Part shown: one piece after another, positions 41,801 to 55,570 of the stretch
How the letters are laid out: each line of letters starts with the position of its first letter
Numbering within the stretch: position 1 is the stretch's first letter
NCBI GenBank assembly: GCA_963573385.1
Contig: CAUYLG010026868.1
Coordinates: 48,280 to 112,279 of the forward strand
Length of the DNA stretch: 64,000 nt
Direction: 5' to 3'
DNA from: Cacajao melanocephalus
Lineage: Eukaryota > Chordata > Mammalia > Primates > Pitheciidae
The notes under the pieces: generated by a model
The model's input: the letters and a program-made list of their open reading frames with translations, nothing else
Databases searched by the model: none
What the model was told of the DNA's origin: nothing
Translations under genes and position numbers: made by a program

Positions 41801-42172
41801 AAACTCTGACCCTTAAATTCAAGTCTAGTTGGTTTCCCATTAATCCAGAAGTCCTAAAATAAAGAAGCAACATGCCACCTTTATACATGCAGACACATAC
41901 ACAGGATATGCCAATAAATGGAGCATTTAGTATTGTGCATCAGATGCAAAATAACTAGAGAAAAAAAAGCAAAGCACAAATTGCTTTTTAAAATAAAATA
42001 TTTTATAATATGTAGAATTACATTTTCAAAGATGCCTGGGTATATTTCAACTCAATTTAAAAATTATTTTCATAAATTATAGACCTTTTAAAATGTGGTT
42101 TCCTCACTGATTTTTAAAGTAGAACATATTTGTACAAATACCTTTTTGTATGCTTTTTCTTTTTTTGTTTTG

Positions 42173-42175
<3 letters not shown>
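38884..42175. other. No recognised feature (3.3 kb)
   Basis: This is the longest stretch in the window without a recognised element. It is AT-rich, has no long open frame and no visible SINE, LINE or LTR signature. It may be old unique sequence. Confidence 0.5.

Positions 42176-42208
<33 letters not shown>
42176..42208 (+). repeat. (TA)n dinucleotide microsatellite
   Basis: About 16 TA units. Confidence 0.96.
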
Positions 42209-42211
<3 letters not shown>

Positions 42212-42319
42212 CAGCTTTATTGAGGTAGAATTAAAAAATAAAATGTACATATTTAAGACTGAGAATGTGACGATTTGTTTAGGTATGAACTGTGAAGTGA
42301 TTAACACAAGCTGAGTAGC
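42209..42319. mobile_element. Possible old L1M 3'-UTR fragment
   Basis: CAGCTTTATTGAGGTAGAAT and the following TGTACATATTTAAGACTGAG resemble a dispersed segment found in old L1 3' ends. The match is short and diverged. Confidence 0.35.
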
Positions 42320-42352
42320 ATAGATAGACAGATAGATAGATAGATAGATATA
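42320..42352 (+). repeat. (GATA)n tetranucleotide microsatellite
   Basis: About seven GATA units with one GACA variant. Confidence 0.92.
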
Positions 42353-44191
42353 GATCTTTGAATATTTTTTAAATGAAATTTTGGCATTTTCAAATGTGGA
42401 TTTAGAGTATTAACAGGTGTTAGGCATTTCTGTTTTATTACTTGTAAAATATTAGTCTCCTCCCCAAAATTAAATCAGCAGAAAGAAAACATGTAAAATT
42501 AAAATGAATTTGTTACATAGAATTTTTACATAATTGTATTTGAAATAAAACTTACATAATGTCTAACTGCATTTTATGTAAAATGAACATGTTAATGGTA
42601 AAATATTAGGATGATGATTAAATGCACACAATCTGTGCTAATAGTCTTTTTTATAATTTGTTACATAAAATAAAATAATTAAGTTGTGTCAACATTTGAT
42701 TCTGATATTAAGTATTAGAGAAGACAGACACTCAGGAAAATGACATATTTCAAGTTATATTTAAAATTAAATTGTATGTATGGCTCTCTTAGCAGTTTTA
42801 TTTTAGGAGATACAGAACAGTTTATGAATTTTTGATTATAAAATCTAATTCAGACAGCTTGGGATCAAAACTCGTCGAATACTAATTTATGATTTTAGGC
42901 AAATTAATATACTGTGGCACAGTTTTCTCATTTTGAAAATAACAATAATATTTATATTTTCTTTAGTGATCTTGTGAAGAATAAATGAGTTAATGTATCA
43001 TATATAATAAGTACTATACAATTGTTAGGATTTTTTTTAAGGTATTATCAGTTTAATTCAGTCACTGACAATCTTTCCTAATTCAAGGTGCTAAGATTCA
43101 GACACATTAAAAAGCAATATAATTATCAAACGATGCCTTCTAACTTGATTTAAAAAATTTGGCTTTATTCGCCTGTGAGAAATAAATGCTGTAAACAAAT
43201 GACAAACTTAGATGGGGATTGGAATTACTATCAGCTCTGACACTGATGCACAGAGCCACCTTGTGGAATTCTGGGCCATACGCTGAGGAAAGCTGTCTAT
43301 ATACAAAATAGGTTCAAGCTGAAAAAATGTAGAACCATAGAGACAATTTCTTGAAATGAATTATGAAGGTAGTCTTAATGAGATGCCTCCAAAATACAAA
43401 AGAATTCAATATAAAACTCAATGATGTTATACTGTCTTCAGGATTTTTTCTTAAAAAAATTTTTTTACTATTTATATGTATATCAAAATCACCATTTACA
43501 TTATATATATACACACACACACAATAATATTTTCAAAAAACATTTTAAAACAAAGGTTCATACTAATAAAATGTAGAACTACCACAGAAAATTTCTTAAA
43601 ATCAATTATAAAGATTATTTTGACTACGTCCTTTCCAACAACGACTATGCTTAGTGAGAATAAAAATTACTGAGGACAATTATATTTTTCTTCTCTATAT
43701 ACTTGCATATACCTGCTGTTATTCAAGGCTGGAGTTAATAGGTTGGGGTCATCACCATTGCAATTCAGTTATTAGTTTCGTATCCCATAGAGTTACTAAA
43801 AAGTGTGTCATATGGGGAAAAAAATCAACAAAGACTATCTACAAATGTTGAGAATCCAAAAGTTGTCATCTTGAGATGTCAGTGCTGTGAAAAAACAAAA
43901 TAAAATATTTATAACATATGGTTCTCAGTCAATTACAAACCACAAGATAATAAAGGCATGCTGGTTTGCTAGGCTGGCAGGATTGATCTGCCTTTAGAGA
44001 TGATATGATGCTTCTGTACATAGCAGTCCTGACCAAGAGGACCTTAGTACTTTTTCCCCTCAGCTTCACAAAATTTTACACAGGCTTGTTGCTAACCTAG
44101 GCCACTGACCTTCCTTTTAGTACAGTATTTTATTTAGAACCCTTGAAACCGTAAATTCTTTCTCAGTCCCTTTGAGATGTAAATATTTTCA
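42353..44191. other. No recognised feature (1.8 kb)
   Basis: This is AT-rich unassigned DNA. Two segments near 43325-43385 and 43569-43630 resemble each other. A more GC-balanced patch lies at 43215-43300 and matches nothing I know. Confidence 0.5.
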
Positions 44192-45530
44192 CAGCCGCAT
44201 ACCTACAACCACCTGATCTTTGACAAACCTGACAAAATCAAGCAATGGGGAAAGGATTTCCTGTTTAATATATGATGTCATGAAAACTGGCTAACCATAT
44301 GCAGAAAGCTGAAACTGGACCCCTTCCTTACGCGTTATACAAAAATTAACTCCAGATGCATTAAAGATTTAAACATAAGACCAAATGCCATAAAAACCCT
44401 AGATGAAAACCTAGGCAATACCATTCAGAACATAGGCATAGACAAGGACTTCATGTCTAAAATGCCAAAAGCATTGGCAACAAAAGCTAAAATAGACAAA
44501 TGGGATCTAATTAAACTTAAGAGCTTCTGCACAGCAAAAGAAACAATCATTAGAGTGAACCAGCAACCAACAGAATGGGGAAAAAAAATTGCAATCTACC
44601 CTTTTGACAAAGGGCTAATATCCAGAATCTACAAAGAACTAAAACAAATATACAAGAAAAAAAACAAACCCATCAAAAAGTGGGTGAAGGATATTAACAG
44701 ACACTTTTCAAAAGAAGGTATTTATGCAGACAACAAACATGAAAAAATGCTCATCATCACTGGTCATTAGAGAAATGCAAATCAAAACCACATTGAGATA
44801 CCATCTCATGCCAGTTAGAATGGCAATCACTAAAAAATCTGGAGACAACAGATGCTGGAGAGGATGCGGAGAAACAGGAACACTTTTACACTTTTGTGGG
44901 AGTGTAAATTCATTCAACAATTGTGGAAGACAGCGTAGTGATTGCTCAAGGATTTGGAAATAGAAATTCCATTTGACCCAGCAATCCCATTATTGGGTAT
45001 ACACCCAAAGGATTGTAAATCATTCTGTTATAAAGACACATGCACACATATGTTCATTGTGGCACTGGTTGCAATAGCAAAGACTTGGAACCAACACAAA
45101 TGCCTATCAATGATAGACTGGATAAAGAAAATGTGGCATGTATACACCATGGAATACTACGCAGCCATAAATAAGGATGAGTTCATGTCCTTTGCAGGGA
45201 CATGGAAGAATCTGAAAACCGTCATTCTCAGCAAACTGACACAAGAACAGAAAACCAAACACTGTATGTTCTCACTCAAAAGTGGGTGTTGAACAATGAG
45301 AACACGTGGACACAGGGAGGGGAACATCACACACCAGGGCCTGTTGGGGTATGGAGGGGCTAGGGGAGATACACCAGGAGAAATACCTAATGTAGGTGAC
45401 AAAGGGATGGATGCCACAAACCACCATGGCATGTGTACACTTAAGCAACAATCCTGCAAGATCTGCACATGTACCCCAGAACTTACAGTAAAATTAAAAA
45501 TATAAATAAAAAAATAAATAAAACGAAGAA
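44192..45530 (+). mobile_element. 5'-truncated primate L1 (L1P), sense
   Basis: It starts within the ORF2 C-terminal region (GCATACCTACAACC, CCTGATCTTTGACAAACCTG) and runs through the L1 3' UTR (AACACGTGGACACAGGGAGG, CACCATGGCATGTGTACA, CACATGTACCCCAGAACTTA) to an A-rich tail (AAATATAAATAAAAAAATAA). The sequence is well preserved and clearly of primate age. 5' truncation is the usual fate of L1 insertions. A target duplication could not be confirmed. Confidence 0.9.
44453..45292 (+). pseudogene. L1 ORF2 C-terminal region, frameshifted
   Basis: Three overlapping open stretches in different frames (44453-44770, 44724-44963, 44942-45292) together cover the ORF2 C-terminal part. Visible segments are [35 protein letters not shown] (cysteine-containing), and [20 protein letters not shown] followed by MEYYAAINKDEFMSF. 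The frame changes break the gene. Endonuclease and reverse transcriptase domains are absent, so it encodes no active enzyme. Confidence 0.88.
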
Positions 45531-45592
45531 AAGAAAGTCACACTCCATGATGAGTATAGGAGAACTAACATCTTAGAATGGACTAAAGGCAA

Positions 45593-45951
45593 GGCTGGCC
45601 ACCATGGCTTATGCTGGTAATCCTAGCACTTTGGGAGGCTGAGGCAGGCAAATCACTTGAGGTCAGGAGTTCAAAACCAGTCTGGCCAATGTGACAAAAT
45701 TCCATCTCTACTAAAAATACAAAATTTAGCCAGATGCCATGGCTCACGCCTGTAATCCCAGCACTTTAGGAGGCCAAGGTGGGCAGATCATCTAAGGTCA
45801 GGAGTTTGAGACCAGCCTGGCCAACATGGAAAAACCCCATCTCTACTAAAAATACAAAAATTAGCCAGGTGTGGTGGCATGGCACATACCTGTAACCTTA
45901 GCTGCTAGGGAGGCTGAGACAGGAGAATTGCTTGAACCCAGGAGGCACAGG
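45593..45951 (+). mobile_element. Rearranged Alu: duplicated left arm, truncated right arm
   Basis: A first Alu left arm (45593-45727: ATCCTAGCACTTTGGGAGGC, GGTCAGGAGTTCAAAACCAG, ACTAAAAATACAAAATTTAG) leads not into the usual right arm but into a second left arm (45728 on: ATGGCTCACGCCTGTAATCC, CCTGGCCAACATGG). This is followed by a right arm cut off after TTGAACCCAGGAGGCACAG with no A-tail. The switch lies in AATTTAGCCAG, where left and right Alu arms are similar. That fits unequal recombination between the two arm types, followed by 3' truncation. Confidence 0.88.
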
Positions 45952-46777
45952 TGCCCTCCAAAAATGGCATTCTATTCCTTTATCTCCTTTTGCAGCCTAT
46001 CTTGACAGAAAATTTAAAACAGTGTAGAATAACTAGACATTTAGAGCTAGTGTTATCAGAATCTAAGTTTCAGAAAAAAGCAATAAACTCTGAAAGTAAC
46101 TTCTCTCCCCAGCAATATCACCAAGGGGTCACAAGTCTAGCAAACATTGACAGACATGCTCTTAGGATGATAACCCTTTAGTTTTAGGCTTGGGTTTTCA
46201 AATCTCTCCACGGTATAGCTATGCAAATTGCATAAGGCTTTTGGTAATCAGAAATGAGCCCCATATATAGCCAATATGATACAGTGAAACCATGAAACTC
46301 AGGTATACAATAAAGGTAACTTTTTATTTTTCCTTTAAAACATGGGTTCTGTCTCTCAATCTTATATGTATGTGCTTTTCTTTCTCATCAATTTCAAATT
46401 TAACCTATGTTAGTTAAGGTATCTCTTCTTTTTAGAAAATTATTTTGCATTAATTCTACATGGGGGCAGAATGTGGTAAGGTGTATGACTTTTTCAGTGC
46501 TCTGGTCACATTAGGCAACATTCTTCCCTTTATGATGTTTTTCATTTCTCCACATTAATCCAGATGGTCTTAGTGATTAGGAACAGTTAAATCTGTCAGT
46601 CATTTATTTGTTCAACAAATATTTGTTTATTCAACAAATCCTTGTTCAAAACCATGTCTTACTTGGGATGGGAAAATAAACAATATTTCCCAAACCTCAT
46701 AGTACATACATTTTCACATTGAAAGAGAAAAAATTGACATGTTAAAAGTCTATGTCATGTTTTTGTTTGTTTATTTG
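45952..46777. other. No recognised feature
   Basis: This is unassigned AT-rich DNA of about 0.8 kb. The open frame at 45951-46181 starts at the Alu edge and has no recognisable domain. Confidence 0.5.
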
Positions 46778-47605
46778 TTTTTATTATACTTTAAGTTCTG
46801 GGATACATGTGCAGGTCATGCAGGATTGTTACATAGGTATACACATGCCATGGTGGTTTGCTACATCCATCCTCTTGTCACCTACATTACGGATTTCTCC
46901 TAATGTTATCCCTCCCCAAACCTATACACCCTGGTATCTCTCCCCTGGCACCCCTACACCCCAACAGGCCCCAGTGCATGATGTTCCCCTCCCTGTTTCC
47001 ATGTCTTCTCATTGTTCAACACCCACTTAAGACTGAGAACATACGGTGCATGGTTTTCTGCTCTTGTGTCAGTTTGCTAAGAATAAACCAGAAAGAAATT
47101 GAATCCCTGAATAGACCAGTAACAAAGTCTGAAGTTGAGGCAGCAATTAATAGCCAACCAACCAAAAAAAGTCCAGGACCAGACAGGTTCACAGCCAAAT
47201 TCTACCAGCGGTACAAAGAGGAGCTGGTACCATTCCTTCTGAAACTACTCCAAACAATAACAAAAAAGGGAATCCTCCCTAACTCATTTTATGAGACCAA
47301 CATCATCTTGATATCAAAACTTGGCAGAGCCACAACTAAAAAAGAAAATTTCAGCCCAATATCCATGATGAACATTGATACGAAAATCTTCAATAAAATG
47401 CTGGCCAACCGAATCCAACAGCACCTCAAGAAGCTTATCCATCACGATCGGCTTCATCCTGGGGATTAAAGGCTTGTTCAACATACTCAAATCTATAAAT
47501 GTAATCCATCACACAAACAGAACTAAAGACAAAAACCACGTGATTATTTCAATAGTTGCAGAGAAGGCCTTCGGCAAAATTCAACAACGCTTTATGCTAA
47601 AAACT
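46778..47605 (-). mobile_element. Primate L1 (L1P) with 5' inversion
   Basis: The left part (46778-47082) is the antisense L1 3' UTR: TTATACTTTAAGTTCTGGGA, TACATGTGCAGGTCATGCAG, CACATGCCATGGTGGTTTGC, TTCTCATTGTTCAACACCCA. At about 47083 it switches to sense ORF2 sequence (AACCAGAAAGAAATTGAATC through TTTATGCTAAAAACT). The element is thus on the minus strand, with its tail at the left and its 5' portion inverted by twin priming. GTCATGTTTTTGT (about 46754) and GTCTTGTTTATTTGT (about 47607) may be a diverged target duplication. Confidence 0.87.
47083..47469 (+). pseudogene. L1 ORF2 reverse transcriptase N-terminal fragment
   Basis: Sense codons read [20 protein letters not shown], then [20 protein letters not shown], then [20 protein letters not shown], the start of the L1 reverse transcriptase domain. 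A frame change follows near 47440, and the active-site block is absent. A 203-codon open frame (46858-47469) includes this part but begins in antisense 3' UTR, so its first 75 or so codons are meaningless. Confidence 0.88.
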
Positions 47606-49387
47606 GTCTTGTTTATTTGTGAGGAACAAAATACAAGAAAAGAGGATTAGGAGTGCTAAGGGCTTCAATTTTAAAAGGATGGTAAGGAAGTACCTTGATA
47701 AACGTGCTAGTAACTAAAAAAATGGAATGTGCTGAGGGAATGAGCCATTTTTGTATTGTGAGGAAGAGCATTTTAATTCAGCAACACAATAGGTGGAACA
47801 CAACAGAATAGTCCCAAGTTGAATATTGGTTTCAAAGAACCAGGTCTGTGAATGAATGAGAAATAAGAAATGAGATTAGATAAATAATGGGGATGAAGTT
47901 ACAGCGTATCTTATAGGCATGGAAAGCCATTGTGATGATTTTGAATTTCACTGTGGATGAGTTGGAAAGTCATCAGAAGGTGTTAAACAGAGAGGTAACA
48001 AGACGTGACATAATTTGAGGGACACTTTAGCCCCTGAATTGGTAGTAGGTACTGGGAGTCCAGTGTGATAAAAAGAAAATCAATTAGAAGAAACTCACAA
48101 TAATCCAGGAAAGACGCAATATTGAGTAAATCATGATGAAAACAGCAGAGACAGAGAGGTAGTCAAATTTCTGACACGTTGTAAGAAAGAGTCCACATCT
48201 TTTTTGAGGAATTAGGAATTGAAGTGTAATATGAGAAGATGTTAAACACTATGGATGACTCTAAGAGTTAGGCCTAAGTAATAGAATGGATGTGTCACTA
48301 ACTGAAGTGAGTAAGAGTAAAAGAAGCACACATTTCAGGGGTGAATAGAAGAATCAAATTGTCATTTTATATGCCTAGGAGGCATTTGAGAAGTGACATT
48401 GAATAGATACTTGTGCCTGAGAGTCTGTAACTCAAAGGAGAATGCAAAGCTGAATTTATAAATTTGAGAGTTCTAAGTGTACAGATTTTGTTCAAAAATA
48501 TAGAAAAAAAGAAAAATGGAGTGAGTATAAATCGAAGAGTTTGAAACAAGACACTTTTTAAGATATCGGGGTTATAGAGAGAACTAGAATTAGAAATAAA
48601 GCAGCAGGAAAATCTGAAGGTAGAAACAAGAAGGTAATTGGAAACCAGGACAAGAGCAGTTTCTGTGGGGTAGTAGCAGCAAAAAATGGTGGGAGTGGAT
48701 TCAATGAAGCTATATATGAAAATTTAGATCCAGAAAGAGTTTATGTTTAGGATAAATTTTGCTGTAAAGGGAAAAAGAGGAAAGGGTTGTGTGCATTTTC
48801 TTTAGTAACTATATATGCTAATTTTGGGAATTTGAGCATTAAGCAAGATAGTCAAAACATATGCACTTCCCTGGAGTTTATAATGTAGGGTATACAATAT
48901 CAATGACAAATAAATAGTGAGAGACAGAAAATAATGATTAGTTCAGATTAACCAAATAAAGCAAACTGTGATAAATTTTTTCGCATTATTTACTGGTACA
49001 ACTAGAAAACATTTTTTGAGAATATTTACAGATGACAGATTAATATGTATTAAATTATAAGAACATACATAAGAACATGTGTGTGAGTATATTCGTGTGT
49101 GTGTAAATTATACTGAAAAGTAGTAGAAACACACAAATTAGCTCAGTGGTTAATTCTAAAAGGGTGGCAGGGGTACTGCCTTTGTGATGAGCATAAAGGA
49201 CCTTCAATGGTATAAGTAATATTGTATTTATTGAATTATTCTCAGGTTGATATTATCATTTTACTAAGTATTATTGCTTATATATATGCTGTTGTTATTT
49301 GTACTTACGAAAGATTTATAATTTATATTCCTAAAATTAAAGAAGAAAATAATATTTTAAAAATTAATGATGAAATAAGAATTTTGT
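47606..49387. other. No recognised feature (1.8 kb)
   Basis: This is unassigned DNA, moderately purine-rich on the plus strand, without a recognised element or gene. Confidence 0.5.
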
Positions 49388-49403
49388 AAGAAAGGTAGCC
49401 ATG

Positions 49404-51866
<2,463 letters not shown>

Positions 51867-51871
51867 GTTTT

Positions 51872-52303
51872 TGTTACATGTGTGCTGTGAATGAAGACAC
51901 TGCCCAAACAGGCTTTGTGTGAGCAACATGGCTGTTTATTCACCCAGGTGTGGGCAGGCTGAGTCTGAAAGGAGAGTCAGTGCAGGGCACTGGGATATGA
52001 GTTGGATTTATAGCTTTTGGGTAAACAGTGGAAAGTTACAGAAGTTACAGTTTAGGGTGGTTTTTTGCAAGGTGCGGAGGGGCGGGTCATAGGTTTGCAA
52101 GCTGGGAGGGGGTCATAGGGTGTGGAGTGAGGAGATTGACCAAGGTAGGTTACAAAGTCCAATGGCCATGTCCATTAAGGCCAGAATAAGAAATAATAGA
52201 AGAATGTCTCAAGTTAGGTGCTGTAGGGGTTGATCGTTCTTCTGCTTTTACTTTGCAGGCCACAGAGGTTACCATGCCCTCCACGGTGAGGTCAGACCTT
52301 ACA
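51872..52303 (-). mobile_element. 3' LTR of the provirus
   Basis: On the plus strand it runs TGTTACATGTGTGCTGTG ... GGTCAGACCTTACA. It shares long stretches with the other LTR, for example GGCTTTGTGTGAGCAACATG and CAGTGGAAAGTTACAGAAGT. It lacks a segment of about 45 bases that the 5' LTR has near 57035-57080 and has its own small insertion. The many differences between the LTRs, identical at insertion, show considerable age. Confidence 0.9.
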
Positions 52304-52330
52304 TTCCTGTCTTTTTATATTAGTAATATA
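52304..52330 (-). promoter_or_regulatory. Degraded polypurine tract
   Basis: Read on the minus strand, AAAAAGACAGGAA directly precedes the LTR start TGTAAGG. This is the expected position and composition of the plus-strand primer. It is imperfect. Confidence 0.5.
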
Positions 52331-52599
52331 AATAAAAAAGAAAAGAAGAATGGAGGGCAGTGAAATATTAGGAAGGCTGGCATAGAGAGGTGATGGGGCA
52401 ATTCTCCAGCCTTCTTCAAGCGGGATTGGGGGTGGTGCTGAAACCTAGATATAGGAAAGAATTTGGACCACTGGGAACTCTTGGAGCAAAAGTTGATATT
52501 GTGGGGTTGTTAGAAGGAACGTTTGTCATATTGACTGATTGGTTATAGCTTGTATATGATTTTGTAGGAATTGAGAGATTAATCAGAAAACACTAGGTC

Positions 52600-53700
52600 C
52601 AAATAAGAGAAGGAGAAAGAAAGGTATCAGAGGACTAAAGATTGGAAGAAGCCATGACTCTCAGTTAGTGAGTGTCCAGCCAGTCCAGCAAGGTCCAGAA
52701 TAACTATTTGCCTGATTAGCGAGCTTTTGGGCCCTGTCTTTTAATCTCCTGATGGCATCTTATATGAGACTGGACTGGTTTACATAAAAACATGAAGAAG
52801 GGACAGTGACTAAGTTAATTCTGCAATACGAGCAGAGAAATCATTAGAGAGGCTATGGAAGGTGACAGTTGAAGTGGCAAGGCCTGCTATGCCTATGCCA
52901 AGTGCAGTAGTAATTCCTAACCCTACAATTAAGGGGATCAATGGAATGACCCACTTGTGTCATTTTGGGATCGCAAGGGGAACAAGGAAGCTTTCATGTC
53001 CATTGGTAAACTGAATTTGGGGAGTACAAATGCCTTTCCAGTTGGTAGGAAGGCAGATGTAAGAAGAAGAACCACAGAGGAAAAAAAGTCCTCGGCTTAG
53101 ACAGAACTGGAAGTGTAAACTGAAAAGGTGAGAAAGTGTTCTGAGGGGGCTGGGGCTTTGGACCCAAATGCCAAGGGAACCAGCAAGGACTGCAGCTGTT
53201 AAAGGTTGAAGTGGGGTTTGGTAGGATAACTGGAGGGAGAGCTCTTATTTTCATGTGGTATCTGTAAGTAACCACTTGCTTTCATTAACAAGATTGGGTA
53301 TGAGCAGACAGGAAGAGGGGTCTGTAGGAGAGTCTGAGGAGCAAGGGGAAGGTAGCCATTGGTAAATTGAGAGGCAGAGTAAAGCCTACCTAGGCAAAAT
53401 CTGCTATTGACGTCTTTAAGCTGCTAGTAATAAGGGAGGGCTTTTCTGTAATGCGCAGTTTGTATGCCTCTGTATTTTGGTTAACTTGGGTAGCAGCGCT
53501 CTTGAGGTGAAGTGTAAACGAACACAAAGAGGACAGGAGACAGAGACATGAGGTTCACGGTTTGTGTTAGGTATTAAGTGAGAAGCGGGGTTGAAGTCAG
53601 TTCTAAGAGCAATGGTTACTTTGGGGGTTTCAATAAAGAGTGCATAAAGCTGAAGAAGGCAAGGGGCTGAAAGTAAGTGAGTGAGGTGTTAAGAGGAAAC
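52600..53700 (-). pseudogene. Provirus env remnant
   Basis: This interval lies between RNase H and the 3' LTR, where env belongs. Minus-strand codons near 52880-52930 read GITTALGIGIAGLATSTVTF, a hydrophobic Gly/Ala-rich segment of the kind found as the fusion peptide at the start of gamma-type transmembrane subunits. Serine- and leucine-rich heptad-like sequence follows and is soon interrupted by a stop. Upstream, a 93-codon proline-rich open stretch (52994-53275) could be surface-subunit sequence. There is no continuous env frame. The assignment rests on position and the fusion-peptide-like motif. Confidence 0.6.
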
Positions 53701-53719
53701 TAAACTTTGGAGGTTGTGA

Positions 53720-54400
53720 GAGCTATAGAGAGTAAATGGGGCATAGCCTGTAACTTTAAGAAATTCTAAGAGTATCAGGGCAGCAGCTGCTGTGGTGCGT
53801 AGGCATGAGGGCCAGCTCAGGACTGTAAGGTTAAGTTGTTTGGATAAAAAGGCTACAGGCCGTGGGCCTGGCTCCTGTGTAAGAATACTAGTGGTGCAGC
53901 CTCTTATTTCTGCTGTGTAGGAAAAGAAGGGTTGAGAGGAGTTGGGGAGTGCTAGTATAGGGGCTGTTTCTAAGGATTTCTTTAAAGAGTGAAAGGAAGA
54001 ATGCGGGAAGGATTGGGGTCTATGAGTCAGCTAAGTTTCCTTTTGTAAGTTTACAAACTGGTTTGGTTAGGAGGGGAAAAGCTGGTATCCAGAGGCAAAA
54101 ATATCCTACAACACCTAGGAAGAAGAGAAGCTGTTGTTTAGTGGGTGGGATTAGGGTTTGGGAGATCAACCAGGTGTGGTCAGCAGGGTGAGCACCTGTG
54201 TTCAGTTGGAGGATTATGCCAAGACAGGTGACAGATGGGGAAGAAATTTGGGCTTTGGAAGGGGATATGCGATACTCCTTTGAATATAGATGCTGAAGCA
54301 GCAGGAGGGTGAATTAAAAGGCCCTGTTGCAATAGACAGGTGATAACAGGCTTTAGGCCTTTTAAAGCCTGTTGTGTGATGGGATACTGGCTCTAAGTGG
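53720..54400 (-). pseudogene. Provirus pol remnant (RT edge pieces and RNase H region)
   Basis: Minus-strand codons show the end of the RT palm (ISSPSVTCLGIIL), the connection region (TKQQLLFFLGVVGYFCLWIP) and then diverged RNase H-like sequence with stops. An N-terminal RT segment (LLQQG near 54330) lies only about 100 bases before the palm end. The intervening RT core with the YxDD catalytic block is therefore deleted. Integrase is not found before env begins. No polymerase activity is possible. Confidence 0.75.
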
Positions 54401-54599
54401 GGTAAGGGTGGTTATGTTTTAAGGTGATGATGAGGGGTAAGTAACTCGTAGCAATGGCTGGGGAGGTGGGTTAAGGGTTATAATAGCTTCCCTTATATAT
54501 ATAAGGGTTATAATACCTTAGGTAGGGGGACATAAGGGAAGCTATTGAGGGAGGTAAGGGTTCAGGGAAGGGGGTGACAATGAGGTGTGGCCATAGCCC

Positions 54600-54900
54600 A
54601 GGAATAGCTAATGAGGCCGACAATTTTGCTAGGATATCTTGGCCTAACAGGGGAACTGGACAAGTGAGGATGATTAGGAAGGAATGTGGAAAGGAGTGCT
54701 GGCCTAATTAACACCAGGCTTGGGGAGTTTTGAGAGGCCTGGAGGCCTTGCCGTCAATTCCCACAACAGTTATGGAAGCCAAGGAGACAGTTCCTTGGAA
54801 AGAAGGCAGCGTGGAGTGGGTGGCCTCCTGTTGATTAAGAAGAGGATGGACTTACCCTCCACCATAAGAGTTACCTGAAGTTTGGTGTCCGTCATGGTCC
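54600..54900 (-). pseudogene. Provirus protease remnant
   Basis: This region lies between the nucleocapsid and RT pieces. Minus-strand codons read VEGKSILFLI (about 54838-54867), the lead-in to the aspartic protease active site. The expected DTG triad right after it is not present in frame (sequence at about 54827-54842), so the active site is lost. Later parts resemble a retroviral protease only weakly and contain stops. Confidence 0.6.
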
Positions 54901-54942
54901 AGGGGCCCTCTGAGACGTTCGGGCAGCATCAGTCTTCAGCTG

Positions 54943-55140
54943 CTAAGCTGATTCGGTCCAGGAACTTTGAGTTGGAGCTCCAGGAGCAGCAACGTGAGTA
55001 GAACAATCTGACTTTCCATGGGGGCCTACACAGACAGGGCAGGGCTTAGGAGGAGTCCAGGGCTGTGGGCATTCCTTGGCCCAGTGGCCAGGTTTCCCAC
55101 ACTTGAAGCAACGTCTGGGAGGGGGAGCTGGACGCTGCAC
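54943..55140 (-). pseudogene. Provirus gag nucleocapsid (zinc knuckle) fragment
   Basis: The 65-codon open stretch contains CFKCGKPGHWAKEC, a complete CCHC zinc knuckle (C-x2-C-x4-H-x4-C), within a proline- and basic-rich context. In retroviruses this binds genomic RNA. A partial second Cys cluster, CPVCVGPHGKSDC, follows. It is in a different frame from the capsid fragment upstream, so a frameshift separates them near 55140-55200. Confidence 0.92.
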
Positions 55141-55570
55141 TCTGGGATATTTGAAGACTCTGTGAGCTGATGGTGTGGCTGGGGTTTGTCTTACAGCAGA
55201 GACAAATATCTGTAGTTCTGAGATAGCTCCCGCGGACAGCTTTTTCCCTGTTATTGAATACCTTGAAGGTGAGCTTGCTTAATTCCTGTTGTGGGATTTG
55301 AGGGCCAGATTCTAATTTCTGTAGCCTTTTTAATGTCAGGGGCTGATTGGATGATAAAGTGCATATTAAGCATTCTTCAGGGGTGAGAGTAGAGGTAAAG
55401 ATGACATATAAGTCACTCCAGGTGAGATTATAGGACTGGGTTAAATATTGGAACTCTTGGATGTACTTATTGGGATCTGATGAAAAGGAGCCTAACTGTT
55501 GGCTGATTTGGGAAAGGTCGGATAAAGAGATAGGAACATGCACGCTAACTATGGCTTCGGCTCCAGCCAA
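55046..55570 (-). pseudogene. Provirus gag capsid fragment
   Basis: This 174-codon stretch is the longest open part of the provirus. It has the start of a gamma-type capsid: VPISLSDLSQISQQLGSFSS, then KYIQEFQYLTQSYNLTWSDL, then LTPEECLI. The last third is out of frame with true gag, because the zinc knuckle of the next fragment is encoded in the overlapping frame. The capsid is shorter than usual, which suggests an internal deletion as well. Confidence 0.88.

Noticed and set aside
42320..42352. GATA tandem considered as a regulatory GATA-factor cluster
   Set aside because: Perfect tandem units next to a TA repeat are simply a microsatellite; nothing else suggests regulation.
45157..45468. 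103-codon frame on minus with Pro/Leu content
   Set aside because: It is antisense to the L1 3' UTR and ORF2 end; similar frames occur in many L1 copies.
46858..47469. 203-codon frame that looks like a novel RT-containing protein
   Set aside because: It is a chance fusion across an L1 inversion: antisense 3' UTR joined to sense ORF2.
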